64,000 bases of DNA from Caryophanales bacterium UBA7581 (GTDB lineage Bacteria; Bacillota_I; Bacilli_A; RFN20; CAG-826): positions 1 through 64,000 of the forward strand of contig DLKT01000008.1 in the NCBI GenBank assembly GCA_002477825.1, read 5' to 3'. The notes beneath the pieces are model-generated. The model made no database searches. It was not told the origin of the DNA and saw only the letters and a program-made list of their open reading frames with translations. Shown here in pieces: positions 53,605 to 62,642 of the stretch. The translations under genes were made by a program, and so were the position numbers. Position 1 is the first letter of the stretch. Every line of letters starts with the position of its first letter.

Positions 53605-54132
53605 TTACTTATCTAATTTTTTGTCTTTGTTTTCTACTAATAAATCGCGAATTTCAGTAAGTAAGACGATTTGTGGATCAGGTTCAGGCTCTGGTTCTGG
53701 TTCAGGCTCTGGTGTAACTTCTGGTTCTTCATCTTTTTCTTTTGCTTTCTTTACTGCCTCTTCCATTTTGGTATGGATAGAATTAATGGCTTTTACAATG
53801 CAGAATAAGACGAAAGCAATTAATAAGAAGTTAATAATTGCGTTAATGAATTCGCCCCAATCGATATAGATTGAGTTGGCTAAATCAATTTCGGTGGTTC
53901 CTTCAACGTAAGTCTTCTTTAAATAGGTGTAGATACCTGATAAAGAATCAGAGCCAAAGATTAACGCTAAAACCCAGTTAATGATTGGTTTTAAAATGTG
54001 ATTGCTTAATGAGTTCACAATGCTTGTAAAAGCGCCACCAACGATGACACCAACAGCCATGTCTAAGACATTGCCGCGAGTAATAAAATCTTTAAACTCG
54101 CTAAAAAATTTGGATTTTTTTCTTTTTTTCAT
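53605..54132 (-). CDS. mscL: Large-conductance mechanosensitive channel with Pro-Glu linker
   Basis: This 175-residue channel vents solutes on hypo-osmotic shock. N-terminal FKDFITRGNVLDMAVGVIVG and helix 1 are highly conserved, and helix 2 spans about 96-117. Between helix 2 and the C-terminal bundle helix (LLTEIRDLLV) there is a run of alternating Pro and Glu at about 136-152, coded by near-tandem GGTTCA/GGCTCT-type triplets on the opposite strand. This linker is unusual and should be stiff and acidic. Confidence 0.95.
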   Translation of the reverse strand: MKKRKKSKFFSEFKDFITRGNVLDMAVGVIVGGAFTSIVNSLSNHILKPIINWVLALIFGSDSLSGIYTYLKKTYVEGTTEIDLANSIYIDWGEFINAIINFLLIAFVLFCIVKAINSIHTKMEEAVKKAKEKDEEPEVTPEPEPEPEPEPDPQIVLLTEIRDLLVENKDKKLDK

Positions 54133-54190
54133 AATTTTTACCTCTTTTTTATTTTACAATAAGTAATAACAAAAATACAAGATAGGCAAT

Positions 54191-54220
54191 AAAAAAAGGA
54201 AGCATATTTCATCTTCCTTT
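54191..54220 (-). terminator. Terminator of the 441-aa lipoprotein gene
   Basis: On the minus strand GGAAG / CTTCC flanked by A/T pairs, followed by seven T. Confidence 0.75.
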
Positions 54221-54233
54221 TTCGTTTTGTAAA

Positions 54234-55559
54234 CTAGAAGCCAAAGTCAAATAAAGCGATGACTAAGCAATGTCCAATACGAGGATATTCACCATCTGTA
54301 AATTGTAAGAAAGTATTGCCATCAGAACTTTGTGCATTATAGTAAGAATATTCTTGACCTGATTGTGTTTTTTCTGTTCGTTTTTCAACAGTAAAGCCAT
54401 TAGTTTCAAGAATGGTCTTATAGATGTCACATGCGTTTTCGCTTACACCACTGATAAGAATTGTGTGAAGTTTATATTCACCAATAGTTGGTTCAGATTC
54501 AGTAGTGGTTTGATAATAATATTCGAAGGTTTTTCCTTCTTCAACATAATTTGGTAAAGCACTTGCAAAGGATGGTAATCCTTCGGTTTTTACGAATGGT
54601 TCACTTGCTAAGTAAGCAAAGATAACAATGCCTTGATAACCAGTTTGCGTGGAATAAGCAAATTGAATGAGAACACCTGATATGTAGTCATATGCGCCAT
54701 ATAAATATTCTTCATTCGTATCTTCATCCGTGTCAGTAAGCATTTGATAGCCAGCATCTTCAAGGGCTTTAATATAGTTGTTATAATCATTTTCTGTAGC
54801 GCCCATACAATTGATAACGTAAATATCTAATAAGATGTCGTTTCCTTTATTATCAGTTCCAGGGAATACGTTCCATCCACCAAAGTACGAGATATTAGCT
54901 TCATTTTCATAAGTTGGATGTAAAATATCAGTGCCTAAAAGCTCTTCAAGTCCTTCGGTTGGCCATGCTGGTAAATTAGTACCAGTGTATCCATTTGCAG
55001 AAACATATTGTTGAACACCAACACTAATATAAATACCATAGCGAGCAGTGTATTCATCAATTTGTCCCAAAATGCATCTACCAAATTGAACAAATTGATA
55101 TTTGTTACCACGAATCGCTTTAGAAGCCATATAGGTACCATTTTTAGAATAGCTAGACATATCAATGGTAAAACCTAAATCAGAATAGTGAGTTCTATAA
55201 TCATTCAAGAAAGAGCTAAGCTTTGAACTTTCGATGGTTTCTTCTTCAGAATCAAAAGCGATAATCGTTGTAGCCGAAATTTCATAGTTGCTGTTTTCAC
55301 GATAATCTAAATGGTCGAACTCTGCGTAATAATATTTGGTATTAACAAAAGGAAGGGCAATGGTATTGTTTTCATCACCAATGGCTTCATAAGCTTGATC
55401 TAATAATGCTTTAATGGAGTCAACCCAATCAGTGCCATTTCCTTCAATGCGTACTAAATCTGAAGAGCCAGAGCTACTAGATGGATCATCAGTTTTTCCA
55501 CAACCAGTTAACGCAAGTCCAAGAGCTAAAAATGCGGTAAATAAAGTTTTTTTGTTCAT
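54234..55559 (-). CDS. Unknown lipoprotein (441 aa)
   Basis: I do not recognise this protein. The signal ends in a lipobox LALTGC (Cys20), followed by a Ser-rich linker (PSSSSGSS). The mature region seems to hold repeated ~130-residue alpha/beta units. Phrases such as SFLNDYRTHYSDLGFTIDMS, YIKALEDAGYQML and IYKTILETNGFTVEK recur, each a helix before a Gly-Phe/Tyr turn, which suggests three related modules. It is rich in Tyr, Thr and acidic residues, as expected for a surface protein. AGGAGG precedes the ATG. Confidence 0.75.
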   Translation of the reverse strand: MNKKTLFTAFLALGLALTGCGKTDDPSSSSGSSDLVRIEGNGTDWVDSIKALLDQAYEAIGDENNTIALPFVNTKYYYAEFDHLDYRENSNYEISATTIIAFDSEEETIESSKLSSFLNDYRTHYSDLGFTIDMSSYSKNGTYMASKAIRGNKYQFVQFGRCILGQIDEYTARYGIYISVGVQQYVSANGYTGTNLPAWPTEGLEELLGTDILHPTYENEANISYFGGWNVFPGTDNKGNDILLDIYVINCMGATENDYNNYIKALEDAGYQMLTDTDEDTNEEYLYGAYDYISGVLIQFAYSTQTGYQGIVIFAYLASEPFVKTEGLPSFASALPNYVEEGKTFEYYYQTTTESEPTIGEYKLHTILISGVSENACDIYKTILETNGFTVEKRTEKTQSGQEYSYYNAQSSDGNTFLQFTDGEYPRIGHCLVIALFDFGF

Positions 55560-55696
55560 AATTTTTTCCTCCTTTTTTATTTGCGCTTTCTATATTTATA
55601 TTGTAAATATAGAGATAGTAGTATTATATCTTCATAAAACTTAAAATGCAATGAAAAAAAAGCAAAAAAGCGCTTACATGAATTTTTATCTTTTTT

Positions 55697-55830
55697 CCCC
55701 CAATTGACAAACTAAATGCAGTTTGAAAGTCGAGACAGGCATTTAGTACGACAAACCTCCAATGTAGTAAGATTAATGTGTTCCCCACACGGAACAAAAA
55801 TCTCCCCCAAAGGAGGTAATTTAATTATAT
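55697..55830 (+). repeat. Insertion-sequence end repeat, copy 2
   Basis: This is the inverted second copy of the 133-bp repeat at 42861-42993. It keeps the hairpin GCATTTAGT / ACTAAATGC arms, the AAAGGAGG ribosome site and the ATG at its inner edge, but the sequence after ATG shows no transposase. The rest of the 428-bp gap (55560-55987) holds lipoprotein and degV promoter DNA. Confidence 0.8.
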
Positions 55831-55936
55831 GGCGTTTTATCTTTTTTTGCATGTAAAAATGGTATGTTTTTATCAATAATTTAAGAAAAATTTTGACACA
55901 TGACGAAAAATGACAAGATTTCTTCTGTTGAAATGA

Positions 55937-55965
55937 TTTACTTATTTTACAAAGTAAAGTATAAT
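55937..55965 (+). promoter_or_regulatory. Promoter of degV with overlapping inverted repeat
   Basis: -35 TTTACT (55937-55942) and -10 TATAAT (55960-55965) are 17 bp apart. TTTACTT (55937-55943) and AAGTAAA (55952-55958) form an inverted repeat within the promoter, a possible operator. Confidence 0.6.
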
Positions 55966-55987
55966 TTTATCCCAGGGTGGTGGAAAA

Positions 55988-56854
55988 ATGAACAAAATAA
56001 AGATTATTATCGATAGTACTTCCGATTTAAGACCTGAAGAAATTCAAAAATATGACTTAGCAATAGCGCCATTATACGTTAGCTTTCCCGATAAAACGTT
56101 TATTGATGGTGTTGATTTGAATACCGCTAAACTTTATTCTTTAGTAGACCAATGTGGTGTTTTACCAAAGACGGCCGCTAGAAATCCAGAATTCTTTGAG
56201 GAGATGTTTGATCAATATATCAAAGAAGGTTATGACATTCTTTGTATTTTAATTTCTAGTGAATTCTCTTCGATGTATCAAGCAGCTAAAATTGCATCGC
56301 AAGATTTTGATGAAAATCGTATTCGTGTTGTTGATTCACGAAACTTATCCTCAGGTATTGGTCTTTCCGTTTTAAAAGCATGCAAATTAAGAGAAGAAGG
56401 TAAAGGTCTTCACGAAATTGCTGACTATTTAGAGAAAGTTATTATTCCTAATGTAAAAGCACAATTTGTGGTAGAAAATTTAACATATCTTCATAAAGGA
56501 GGTAGATGCTCATCAACATCTTATTACTTTGGTAAGATTTTAAACATCCATCCTGAAATCGTTGTTCGTGATGGTAAAATGAGTGTGTATCGTAAACCAA
56601 GAGGAAAAATGATTAAAGCATACAATGAATTATTAGATATGATTCGTGAAGATTTGCCAAATGTGGATTTAGATCATATCATGATTACCCATTCTATTTC
56701 TCCAATTGGTGAACAATATTTGTATGAAGAACTCTCTAAAATGGTACCAAAGGAAAGCATTATGGTAACAGAAGCAGGCTGTGTTATCTCTTCACATTGT
56801 GGTAGAGGAACAATCGGTATTCTTTATATTTTGAAAGACAAAGATGAAAAATAA
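55988..56854 (+). CDS. DegV-family fatty acid-binding protein (FakB-like)
   Basis: This 288-residue protein binds a fatty acid for phosphorylation by FakA in host-lipid uptake. It starts KIIIDSTSDLRPEEIQKYDL, has the SSEFSSMYQAA and VVDSRNLSSGIG segments, and YLHKGGRCSSTSYYFGKIL with the conserved Gly-Arg-Cys/Ser loop. The length is standard. FakA is not in the window. Its stop codon lies inside the downstream hairpin. Confidence 0.93.
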   Translation: MNKIKIIIDSTSDLRPEEIQKYDLAIAPLYVSFPDKTFIDGVDLNTAKLYSLVDQCGVLPKTAARNPEFFEEMFDQYIKEGYDILCILISSEFSSMYQAAKIASQDFDENRIRVVDSRNLSSGIGLSVLKACKLREEGKGLHEIADYLEKVIIPNVKAQFVVENLTYLHKGGRCSSTSYYFGKILNIHPEIVVRDGKMSVYRKPRGKMIKAYNELLDMIREDLPNVDLDHIMITHSISPIGEQYLYEELSKMVPKESIMVTEAGCVISSHCGRGTIGILYILKDKDEK

Positions 56855-56878
56855 GCTCATTACGAGCTTATTTTTTTT
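56849..56878 (+). terminator. Terminator between convergent genes
   Basis: AATAAGCTC / GAGCTTATT with an eight-T tail. The degV stop is in the left arm and the convergent gene's stop is at the right edge. Confidence 0.88.
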
Positions 56879-58040
56879 GACAATAAACATCTACCGCTGA
56901 TAGAATCTTTTGCTGCGGAGAGAATAACGTGGAAAATGTTATGTTTTTCATTTGTAAAATAGAAGAGAATATGTAATTTTCGCTAAGGTCATCCAAGTCA
57001 ATATAACGAATTCCATATCCTAAAGTGATTTGGTTGCGCATAGGGATATAAACCGTTGAGTTGTTGATTTTAAAAGATTGAATAGCGGAACTTCTTTCAC
57101 GATGATTGACAATGAGAATGGAATCACCATAGGATTCGCATTGTTGCGGCTTTAAAGATAGAAATTGTTTACAAACATATTCGCTATCTAATGCTTCCGC
57201 TAAAGTGGTTTCACTTAAAAATTGAGAATTGTTAATCCATATATCGCCACTAGAGAAGACCGATTCTCCATAGAAAATAGATTGATCAATTCGATATTGT
57301 CCGTTCGCGCATAAATAAAGAGGATAGGGACTACGAACTGTACAATTGTTGATTTTAACCGTGGATCTTTTTGTTGAATTTGGATTTTCAGTAATTCCGT
57401 AACAAGAAGATTCAATCGTACACTGATCAATTTCAACATTCGGTTGATCAAAAATGGCAATACCAGCAGCACTATCTTGTTTACATGTAATGTGCGCATT
57501 TTGGATTTTAATTTTTCCATTACCATGTAAACTAATACCATAAGAATCACTATTGATTTGATTTTGATGGAAATCCAAAAGGAGATAATTTTTGGCTTCA
57601 ATCGATAAAGTTTCGGTTATATTTTGCATAATGTCGAGTTTTGCATAATCGACATTTTTTTCTTTTATCCACGTGATTGCAGCGTGTAAATGTGAGGACT
57701 GATATATTTTTTGTGAAAAAAGCGTTAAACTTCTAGGAAAATCATTATACGAAACAATTTGGTTGGTATCTTGTTTCCACCCAAATATAGGATAAGTGGA
57801 ATAAGAGAAGGGATAATGTTCTTTTTCTAGCCATTCATTGACTTCATAAATATCTTTCGGATAATAACCTAGATTTGCATGATTTTTTAAAACAAAATTC
57901 ATCTTTTGTAAAAGGAATTTTTGATAAGGAACACTTTCATTATTTTGACTTTTATTTTGATTATAGATGGCTCCTGACCCTAAAAATACAATCAATAAGA
58001 AAGTGATGAGTCCTTTTTTGTAATCAAAGTTATTTTTCAT
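56868..58040 (-). CDS. Membrane-anchored beta-helix-like protein
   Basis: This 390-residue protein has an N-terminal membrane anchor (GLITFLLIVFLGSGAIY) and no lipobox. Residues about 130-300 contain repeated short strands with Asn ladders, such as GISLHGNGKIKIQNAHITCK, IEIDQCTIESS-like, TVKINNCTVRSP and DIWINNSQFLSE. This pattern is typical of right-handed parallel beta-helix folds (pectate lyase/NosD-like). No catalytic set is obvious. ATG 58040 follows AGAGGTG. It may be a surface carbohydrate-interacting protein, but that is inference. Confidence 0.65.
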   Translation of the reverse strand: MKNNFDYKKGLITFLLIVFLGSGAIYNQNKSQNNESVPYQKFLLQKMNFVLKNHANLGYYPKDIYEVNEWLEKEHYPFSYSTYPIFGWKQDTNQIVSYNDFPRSLTLFSQKIYQSSHLHAAITWIKEKNVDYAKLDIMQNITETLSIEAKNYLLLDFHQNQINSDSYGISLHGNGKIKIQNAHITCKQDSAAGIAIFDQPNVEIDQCTIESSCYGITENPNSTKRSTVKINNCTVRSPYPLYLCANGQYRIDQSIFYGESVFSSGDIWINNSQFLSETTLAEALDSEYVCKQFLSLKPQQCESYGDSILIVNHRERSSAIQSFKINNSTVYIPMRNQITLGYGIRYIDLDDLSENYIFSSILQMKNITFSTLFSPQQKILSAVDVYCQKK

Positions 58041-58104
58041 TCGTAGCACCTCTTTCATAACTAGTATGCGGATAAGGCGATAATGAAAAACTGGAAGAAA
58101 ATAG

Positions 58105-58138
58105 AAAAAAGCACTCCTTCTATAGAAAAGAGTGCTTA
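58105..58138 (-). terminator. Terminator of the ABC exporter operon
   Basis: On the minus strand AAGCACTC / GAGTGCTT with a 13-nt loop, followed by six T. Confidence 0.88.
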
Positions 58139-58159
58139 AAATGAATGATAAGTGAACTA

Positions 58160-60082
58160 TTATTCGAGCTCAAAAGCGCCAGTATAGAGTTGATAATAGG
58201 TGCCTTTTTGTTTTAATAGCTCTTCATGTGTTCCTCTTTCAATAATGTAACCGTGATCTAAGACCATGATTGCGTCACTATTACGAACGGTGGATAAACG
58301 GTGAGCGATGACAAATACGGTTCGACCTTCCATTAATTGATCGGTGCCTTTTTGAACGAGTTTTTCAGTACGGGTATCAATGGAAGAAGTAGCTTCATCT
58401 AAAATCATCACTGGAGCATCCGCAACCGCGGCACGGGCAATGGATAATAATTGGCGTTGACCTTGTGATAGGTTGGAACCATCGCCATTTAACATCGTAT
58501 TAAACCCTTCGGGTAAACGAGTAATGAAGTCATAAGCGTTAGCAATTCTTGCCGCTTCATAAACTTCCTCGTCGGTAGCGTCTAAACGACCATAACGAAT
58601 ATTTTCCATAACGGTACCGGTAAATAAATTAGTGTCTTGTAAAACAATACCTAAGGATTTTCTTAAGTCGGCCTTTTTAATCTTATTAATATTGATGCCA
58701 TCATAACGAATTTTACCATCAGCAATATCATAAAAACGGTTAATTAAATTGGTAATGGTGGTTTTTCCAGCTCCTGTTGCGCCAACTAATGCAATCTTTT
58801 GACCAGGGTGAGCGTAAATAGAAACATCATGTAAGACGATTTTTTCGGGAGTATAACCAAAGTCTACTTCGGTTAAAAGAATGTCGCCTTTTAGTTCGGT
58901 GTAAGTTGTGGTACCATCACCATGAGGATGTTTCCAAGCATAATAACGTGTTCTTTCATCGGTTTCTTCGAATGTTCCATCTTCATTATACTTGATATGT
59001 ACTAAAGTGACGTAACCTTCATCGGTTTCACTTGGCTCATCGACTAAATCAAAGACACGAGAGGCACCAGCTAAACCCATGACGACAAAGGTGAATTGTT
59101 GTGAGAAGTTAGAAATGTTATTGGTAAACATACGGCACATCATCAAGAAAGAAACAAGAACACCATAACTCACTTTTTCAAATCCAAATAAAGTTAAATT
59201 ATAAAGGGTATCTGGATTTTTGTTTTGAAGAATTAATAAAACACTTCCAAATACGGCAAGCAATACATATAAGAAGTTACCGATATTGCCCATAATAGGA
59301 CCTAAAATATTACCATTAATGTTACCTACAGTAGCGACATCACATAAGTGGTTATTAATTTCATCGAAAGCTTCTGCTGATTTTTCTTCATGGCAGAAAA
59401 CTTTAATGACTTTTAATCCTTTAATTGACTCTTCAATATAACCTTCTACTTGACCTAAAGCTTTTTGTTGCTTGACGAAGTATTTAGCAGATTTTCCACC
59501 AATATGCTTGGTGTTTAAGAACATAAATACACTACCGAATAAAACGATTAAGGTAAGCCAAACACTATAACGGAGCATAACGAATAATAACGCGATGACG
59601 GTAAATGAGGTTTGGAAAATGTTAGGTAAACATTGACTGACTAATTGACGAATGGTATCGATATCGTTAGTGTAGATGGACATGATATCACCATGAGCGT
59701 GGGTATCAAAATATTTAATCGGTAATGTTTCCATATGATCAAATAATTTGATTCGCATAAAGTTTAAGAATTTTTGAGTGGTAATCGCCATTACATAGTT
59801 CCAAGTAAAGGATCCTAATAAACCAATGACATAAATACCGGCCATCATAATTAGAAGAGGTGTTAACTTTTCCCAAGGATCTGTACCAGCTTTAATAGCG
59901 TTTGTTAAAGCGTCGGTAATATTTTTTACGAAGATAGAAGAGGCTAAATTACCAAAAGAGGTAATGACGATACAGAACATAACAAGGATGAGTTGCCATT
60001 TAAATTCTTTAAAGAGGATCTTAACAAGACGACCAAATGTTCCTTTTTTAGCTTTTTGTGGTTTTTTCATTGTGCCTTCCAT
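58160..60082 (-). CDS. ABC exporter half-transporter, canonical ATPase subunit
   Basis: This 640-residue half-transporter has six membrane helices (to ~330) and a C-terminal ATPase with Walker A VGATGAGKTT, signature NLSQGQRQLL, Walker B MILDEATSSID and H-loop VIAHRLSTVRN, all intact. A ~45-residue stretch before the ATPase (DGTFEETDERTRYYAWKHPH) is extra. It pairs with the preceding gene, 2 nt away, to form a heterodimeric drug or lipid exporter. The upstream TetR gene probably controls it. Confidence 0.92.
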   Translation of the reverse strand: MEGTMKKPQKAKKGTFGRLVKILFKEFKWQLILVMFCIVITSFGNLASSIFVKNITDALTNAIKAGTDPWEKLTPLLIMMAGIYVIGLLGSFTWNYVMAITTQKFLNFMRIKLFDHMETLPIKYFDTHAHGDIMSIYTNDIDTIRQLVSQCLPNIFQTSFTVIALLFVMLRYSVWLTLIVLFGSVFMFLNTKHIGGKSAKYFVKQQKALGQVEGYIEESIKGLKVIKVFCHEEKSAEAFDEINNHLCDVATVGNINGNILGPIMGNIGNFLYVLLAVFGSVLLILQNKNPDTLYNLTLFGFEKVSYGVLVSFLMMCRMFTNNISNFSQQFTFVVMGLAGASRVFDLVDEPSETDEGYVTLVHIKYNEDGTFEETDERTRYYAWKHPHGDGTTTYTELKGDILLTEVDFGYTPEKIVLHDVSIYAHPGQKIALVGATGAGKTTITNLINRFYDIADGKIRYDGININKIKKADLRKSLGIVLQDTNLFTGTVMENIRYGRLDATDEEVYEAARIANAYDFITRLPEGFNTMLNGDGSNLSQGQRQLLSIARAAVADAPVMILDEATSSIDTRTEKLVQKGTDQLMEGRTVFVIAHRLSTVRNSDAIMVLDHGYIIERGTHEELLKQKGTYYQLYTGAFELE

Positions 60083-60084
60083 AA

Positions 60085-61884
60085 TTATTCATCCTCCTCT
60101 CCGTCTTTTTTATTTTGTGTATAATAGACTTCTTGATAAATTTTATTGGTTTTTAATAATTCTTCATGGGTACCAATTTGATCAATATGACCATTATCTA
60201 AGACGATGATTTGATCCGCATCTTCAATAGAAGAAATTCTTTGTGCGATAACGATTTTCGTGGTATCAGGAATATCTTTTCTTAAGCCCATACGAATTAA
60301 TTTATCAGTTTTAGTATCAACAGCGGAAGTGGAATCATCGAGAATAAGAATTTTAGGTTTCTTTAACAAAGCACGAGCGATACATAATCTTTGCTTTTGT
60401 CCCCCTGATACGTTACTACCACCTTGCTCAATGTGGGTATTATAACCATCCGGGAAAGAAGTAACGAAGTCATCAGCTTGGGCAATTTTACAAGCATTAA
60501 TTACTTCTTCTTCGCTAGCGTTAATATCACCCCAACGTAAGTTCTCAATAATACTACCAGAGAATAAAACGTTCTTTTGTAATACGACCGCGACGTTATT
60601 TCTTAAAGTCTCTAAATCGTATGCTTGAACGGGGTGACCACCGACATCTAGTTCACCTTCGTTAATATCATATAATCTTGAAATCAAGTTGATTAAAGAA
60701 GTTTTACCAGCACCGGTTGAGCCGATAATTCCAATAAATTGACCACTTTGAATGGAAATATTAATATTCTCCAACGTATATTTTTCAGCAGTTTCTTTAT
60801 ATTTAAAGGAAACATTTCTAAAGGTAATTGAACCATCATCTAATTCATATAATGGGTTTTCTGGATTTTTGATTGTAGGTTCTTCTTCTAATACTTCAGC
60901 AATACGATTAATTGCTTCTAAGGATAAAGAAAGCATTACGATAATCATAGAAACCATCATTAAGGACATTAAGATTTGAACGCCATAGGTTAATAAAGAA
61001 GATAATTGACCAACGGATAATGCGCCCCATTCAATAATCGTTTTGCCAGGATTTTCGGGATCAGGAATTGGATTTGCTGTTTTAAAAATTAAAGCTGCAC
61101 CGAAAGTACAAACTAAAATGTTAGATAAGTGGATAGAGAAGTTCATTAAAGGGTTATTGAACGCTAAGATACGTTCAGCTTTAATGAATTCTTTGGCCAT
61201 ATTGGTGCTTGCACGATTGAATTTTTCTTGTTCAAAGTCTTCACGAACATAGGATTTTACTACCCGAATACCGGAAACGTTTTCTTGAATAGATTCATTT
61301 AAGGCATCGTATTGTTTAAAGACTCTTTTGAAAATTGGCATAGCAAGTTTCATGATTAATAAAAGACCAAAAGCTACAAATGGGATAATACAAACGAAGA
61401 TCCAAGCCATATTTCCACCGATAATGAAGGACATAATCGCGGAGAATATAAACATTAAAGGTGCTCGCACTACAATTCGCGTACACATTTGGAAAGCTTG
61501 CTGAGTATCAGTGACATCAATTGTCATACGAGTAACTAAAGAAGAGTTAGAGAATTTATCGATATTTTCGAAAGAAAATGATTGAATTTTCTTAAATAAA
61601 TCACTTCTTAAGTTTTTCGCTAATCCTGTGGATGCGATTGCGGCTGTTCTACCACCTAAAATACCACAAGTTAAAGATAAAGCCGCCATTAATACTAAAG
61701 CAACAATATACATCCATAATTCTTTTACATCGGAAACGACTTCGATTTTATCAACGAATTTAGACATAACTAATGGTAAAGCACATTCCATGGCCGCTTC
61801 ACCCACCATAAATAAAGGCGTTAATAAAGCGGGGACTTTATACTCTCGGACACTTTTTAAAATTAGTTTAACTTTTTTCCACAT
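60085..61884 (-). CDS. ABC exporter half-transporter, degenerate ATPase subunit
   Basis: This 599-residue half-transporter has six membrane helices and an ATPase with Walker A IGSTGAGKTS and signature NVSGGQKQR. The Walker B catalytic Glu is replaced by Asp (LILDDSTSAVD) and the H-loop His by Gln (VIAQRISSIED). Such a degenerate site is the hallmark of one partner in heterodimeric exporters like BmrC/D. ATG 61884 has AGAGGTGA 8 nt upstream; the in-frame GTG at 61896 overlaps that site. It follows the TetR gene directly. Confidence 0.92.
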   Translation of the reverse strand: MWKKVKLILKSVREYKVPALLTPLFMVGEAAMECALPLVMSKFVDKIEVVSDVKELWMYIVALVLMAALSLTCGILGGRTAAIASTGLAKNLRSDLFKKIQSFSFENIDKFSNSSLVTRMTIDVTDTQQAFQMCTRIVVRAPLMFIFSAIMSFIIGGNMAWIFVCIIPFVAFGLLLIMKLAMPIFKRVFKQYDALNESIQENVSGIRVVKSYVREDFEQEKFNRASTNMAKEFIKAERILAFNNPLMNFSIHLSNILVCTFGAALIFKTANPIPDPENPGKTIIEWGALSVGQLSSLLTYGVQILMSLMMVSMIIVMLSLSLEAINRIAEVLEEEPTIKNPENPLYELDDGSITFRNVSFKYKETAEKYTLENINISIQSGQFIGIIGSTGAGKTSLINLISRLYDINEGELDVGGHPVQAYDLETLRNNVAVVLQKNVLFSGSIIENLRWGDINASEEEVINACKIAQADDFVTSFPDGYNTHIEQGGSNVSGGQKQRLCIARALLKKPKILILDDSTSAVDTKTDKLIRMGLRKDIPDTTKIVIAQRISSIEDADQIIVLDNGHIDQIGTHEELLKTNKIYQEVYYTQNKKDGEEDE

Positions 61885-61892
61885 AACATAAA

Positions 61893-62510
61893 TCACCTCT
61901 CGTCATTTTTTTCTAGAGCGTCGCTCTTAATTAAAAGTCTTAACATCACTTTTTTTCTTGGACATTGAAACGGAATTACTTCAGCATGAAGTCTTTCATA
62001 TAGCAAACCTTTTAAAAAGGAAAGAAAGAGTAAAACCATTTCATGAGGAGAACCTTCTAAGAAAGTTCCTTCTTCTTGACCCTCTTTTATGATTTCCTTT
62101 AATCGGTAATAAAGTGAATGTTTAGCAGAACATTTTTTAAAAGGTAGGGTTCTTTGAAAAGGGTTGGTTAAAAAGATATAAAAATAGCAACAGTTTATTT
62201 CATCATCCTTCAAAAGTTTATGAACATGAGAAACAAAAGATTGCATTTTTTCTATTGGTTTTTCTCCTTGAAACCAATCCGTGGGGTAGTTAATTCTTCC
62301 CGAAGCAAAGGCTTCATCGATCATGGTATTAAAACATTCAAGTTTTGAAGGAAAATAGTGATAAAAAAGCCCATGAGAACATCCACAAGCTTTGGTAATA
62401 TCATCAATTTTCACAGCGTCATAGCCTTGTATCGTAAAAAGTGGCAAAGCGGCAAGTAAAATATTGTTTCTTCTTGTGTCCTTAACTAAGGAACTTGAAT
62501 TATTTTCCAT
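61893..62510 (-). CDS. TetR/AcrR-family repressor of the ABC exporter
   Basis: This 205-residue regulator has an N-terminal helix-turn-helix (VKIDDITKACGCSHGLFYHY) and a helical ligand-binding C-terminal domain. Its stop codon lies within the ribosome site of the exporter gene, so the three genes form one operon. A perfect 16-bp palindrome 14 nt upstream, downstream of the promoter, is the likely autorepression site. The inducer is unknown, probably an exporter substrate. Confidence 0.9.
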   Translation of the reverse strand: MENNSSSLVKDTRRNNILLAALPLFTIQGYDAVKIDDITKACGCSHGLFYHYFPSKLECFNTMIDEAFASGRINYPTDWFQGEKPIEKMQSFVSHVHKLLKDDEINCCYFYIFLTNPFQRTLPFKKCSAKHSLYYRLKEIIKEGQEEGTFLEGSPHEMVLLFLSFLKGLLYERLHAEVIPFQCPRKKVMLRLLIKSDALEKNDER

Positions 62511-62523
62511 TTCATCACCCCCA

Positions 62524-62539
62524 TTGACTTTTCAGTCAA
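62524..62539. promoter_or_regulatory. TetR operator palindrome
   Basis: TTGACT-TTTC-AGTCAA is a perfect 6-bp inverted repeat between the promoter and the TetR start codon, at the usual position for autorepression. Confidence 0.75.
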
Positions 62540-62546
62540 CTAGCAT

Positions 62547-62575
62547 ATTTTAGTATTCATTGTTTTATATGTCAA
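62547..62575 (-). promoter_or_regulatory. Promoter of the TetR-ABC exporter operon
   Basis: On the minus strand the -35 TTGACA (62575-62570) and -10 TAAAAT (62552-62547) are 17 bp apart. Confidence 0.8.
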
Positions 62576-62596
62576 TATACATTGACAATAAAAGTA

Positions 62597-62626
62597 TAAA
62601 AAAAGAACGCGAGAATATCGCGCTCT
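62597..62626 (-). terminator. Terminator of the 286-aa lipoprotein gene
   Basis: On the minus strand AGAGCGCGA / TCGCGTTCT with loop TATTC, followed by seven T. Confidence 0.85.
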
Positions 62627-62642
62627 TTGAAGTTAAAAAATC

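Noticed and set aside
53686..53720. Short tandem repeat that looked like a CRISPR or minisatellite
   Set aside because: The unit is 6 bp, in frame, without spacers, and codes for the MscL linker. No CRISPR array was seen anywhere in the window.
53492..53869. A plus-strand reading frame rich in Gly-Ser repeats over mscL
   Set aside because: It is the complement of the Pro-Glu linker of MscL; the minus-strand gene is a full, conserved channel.
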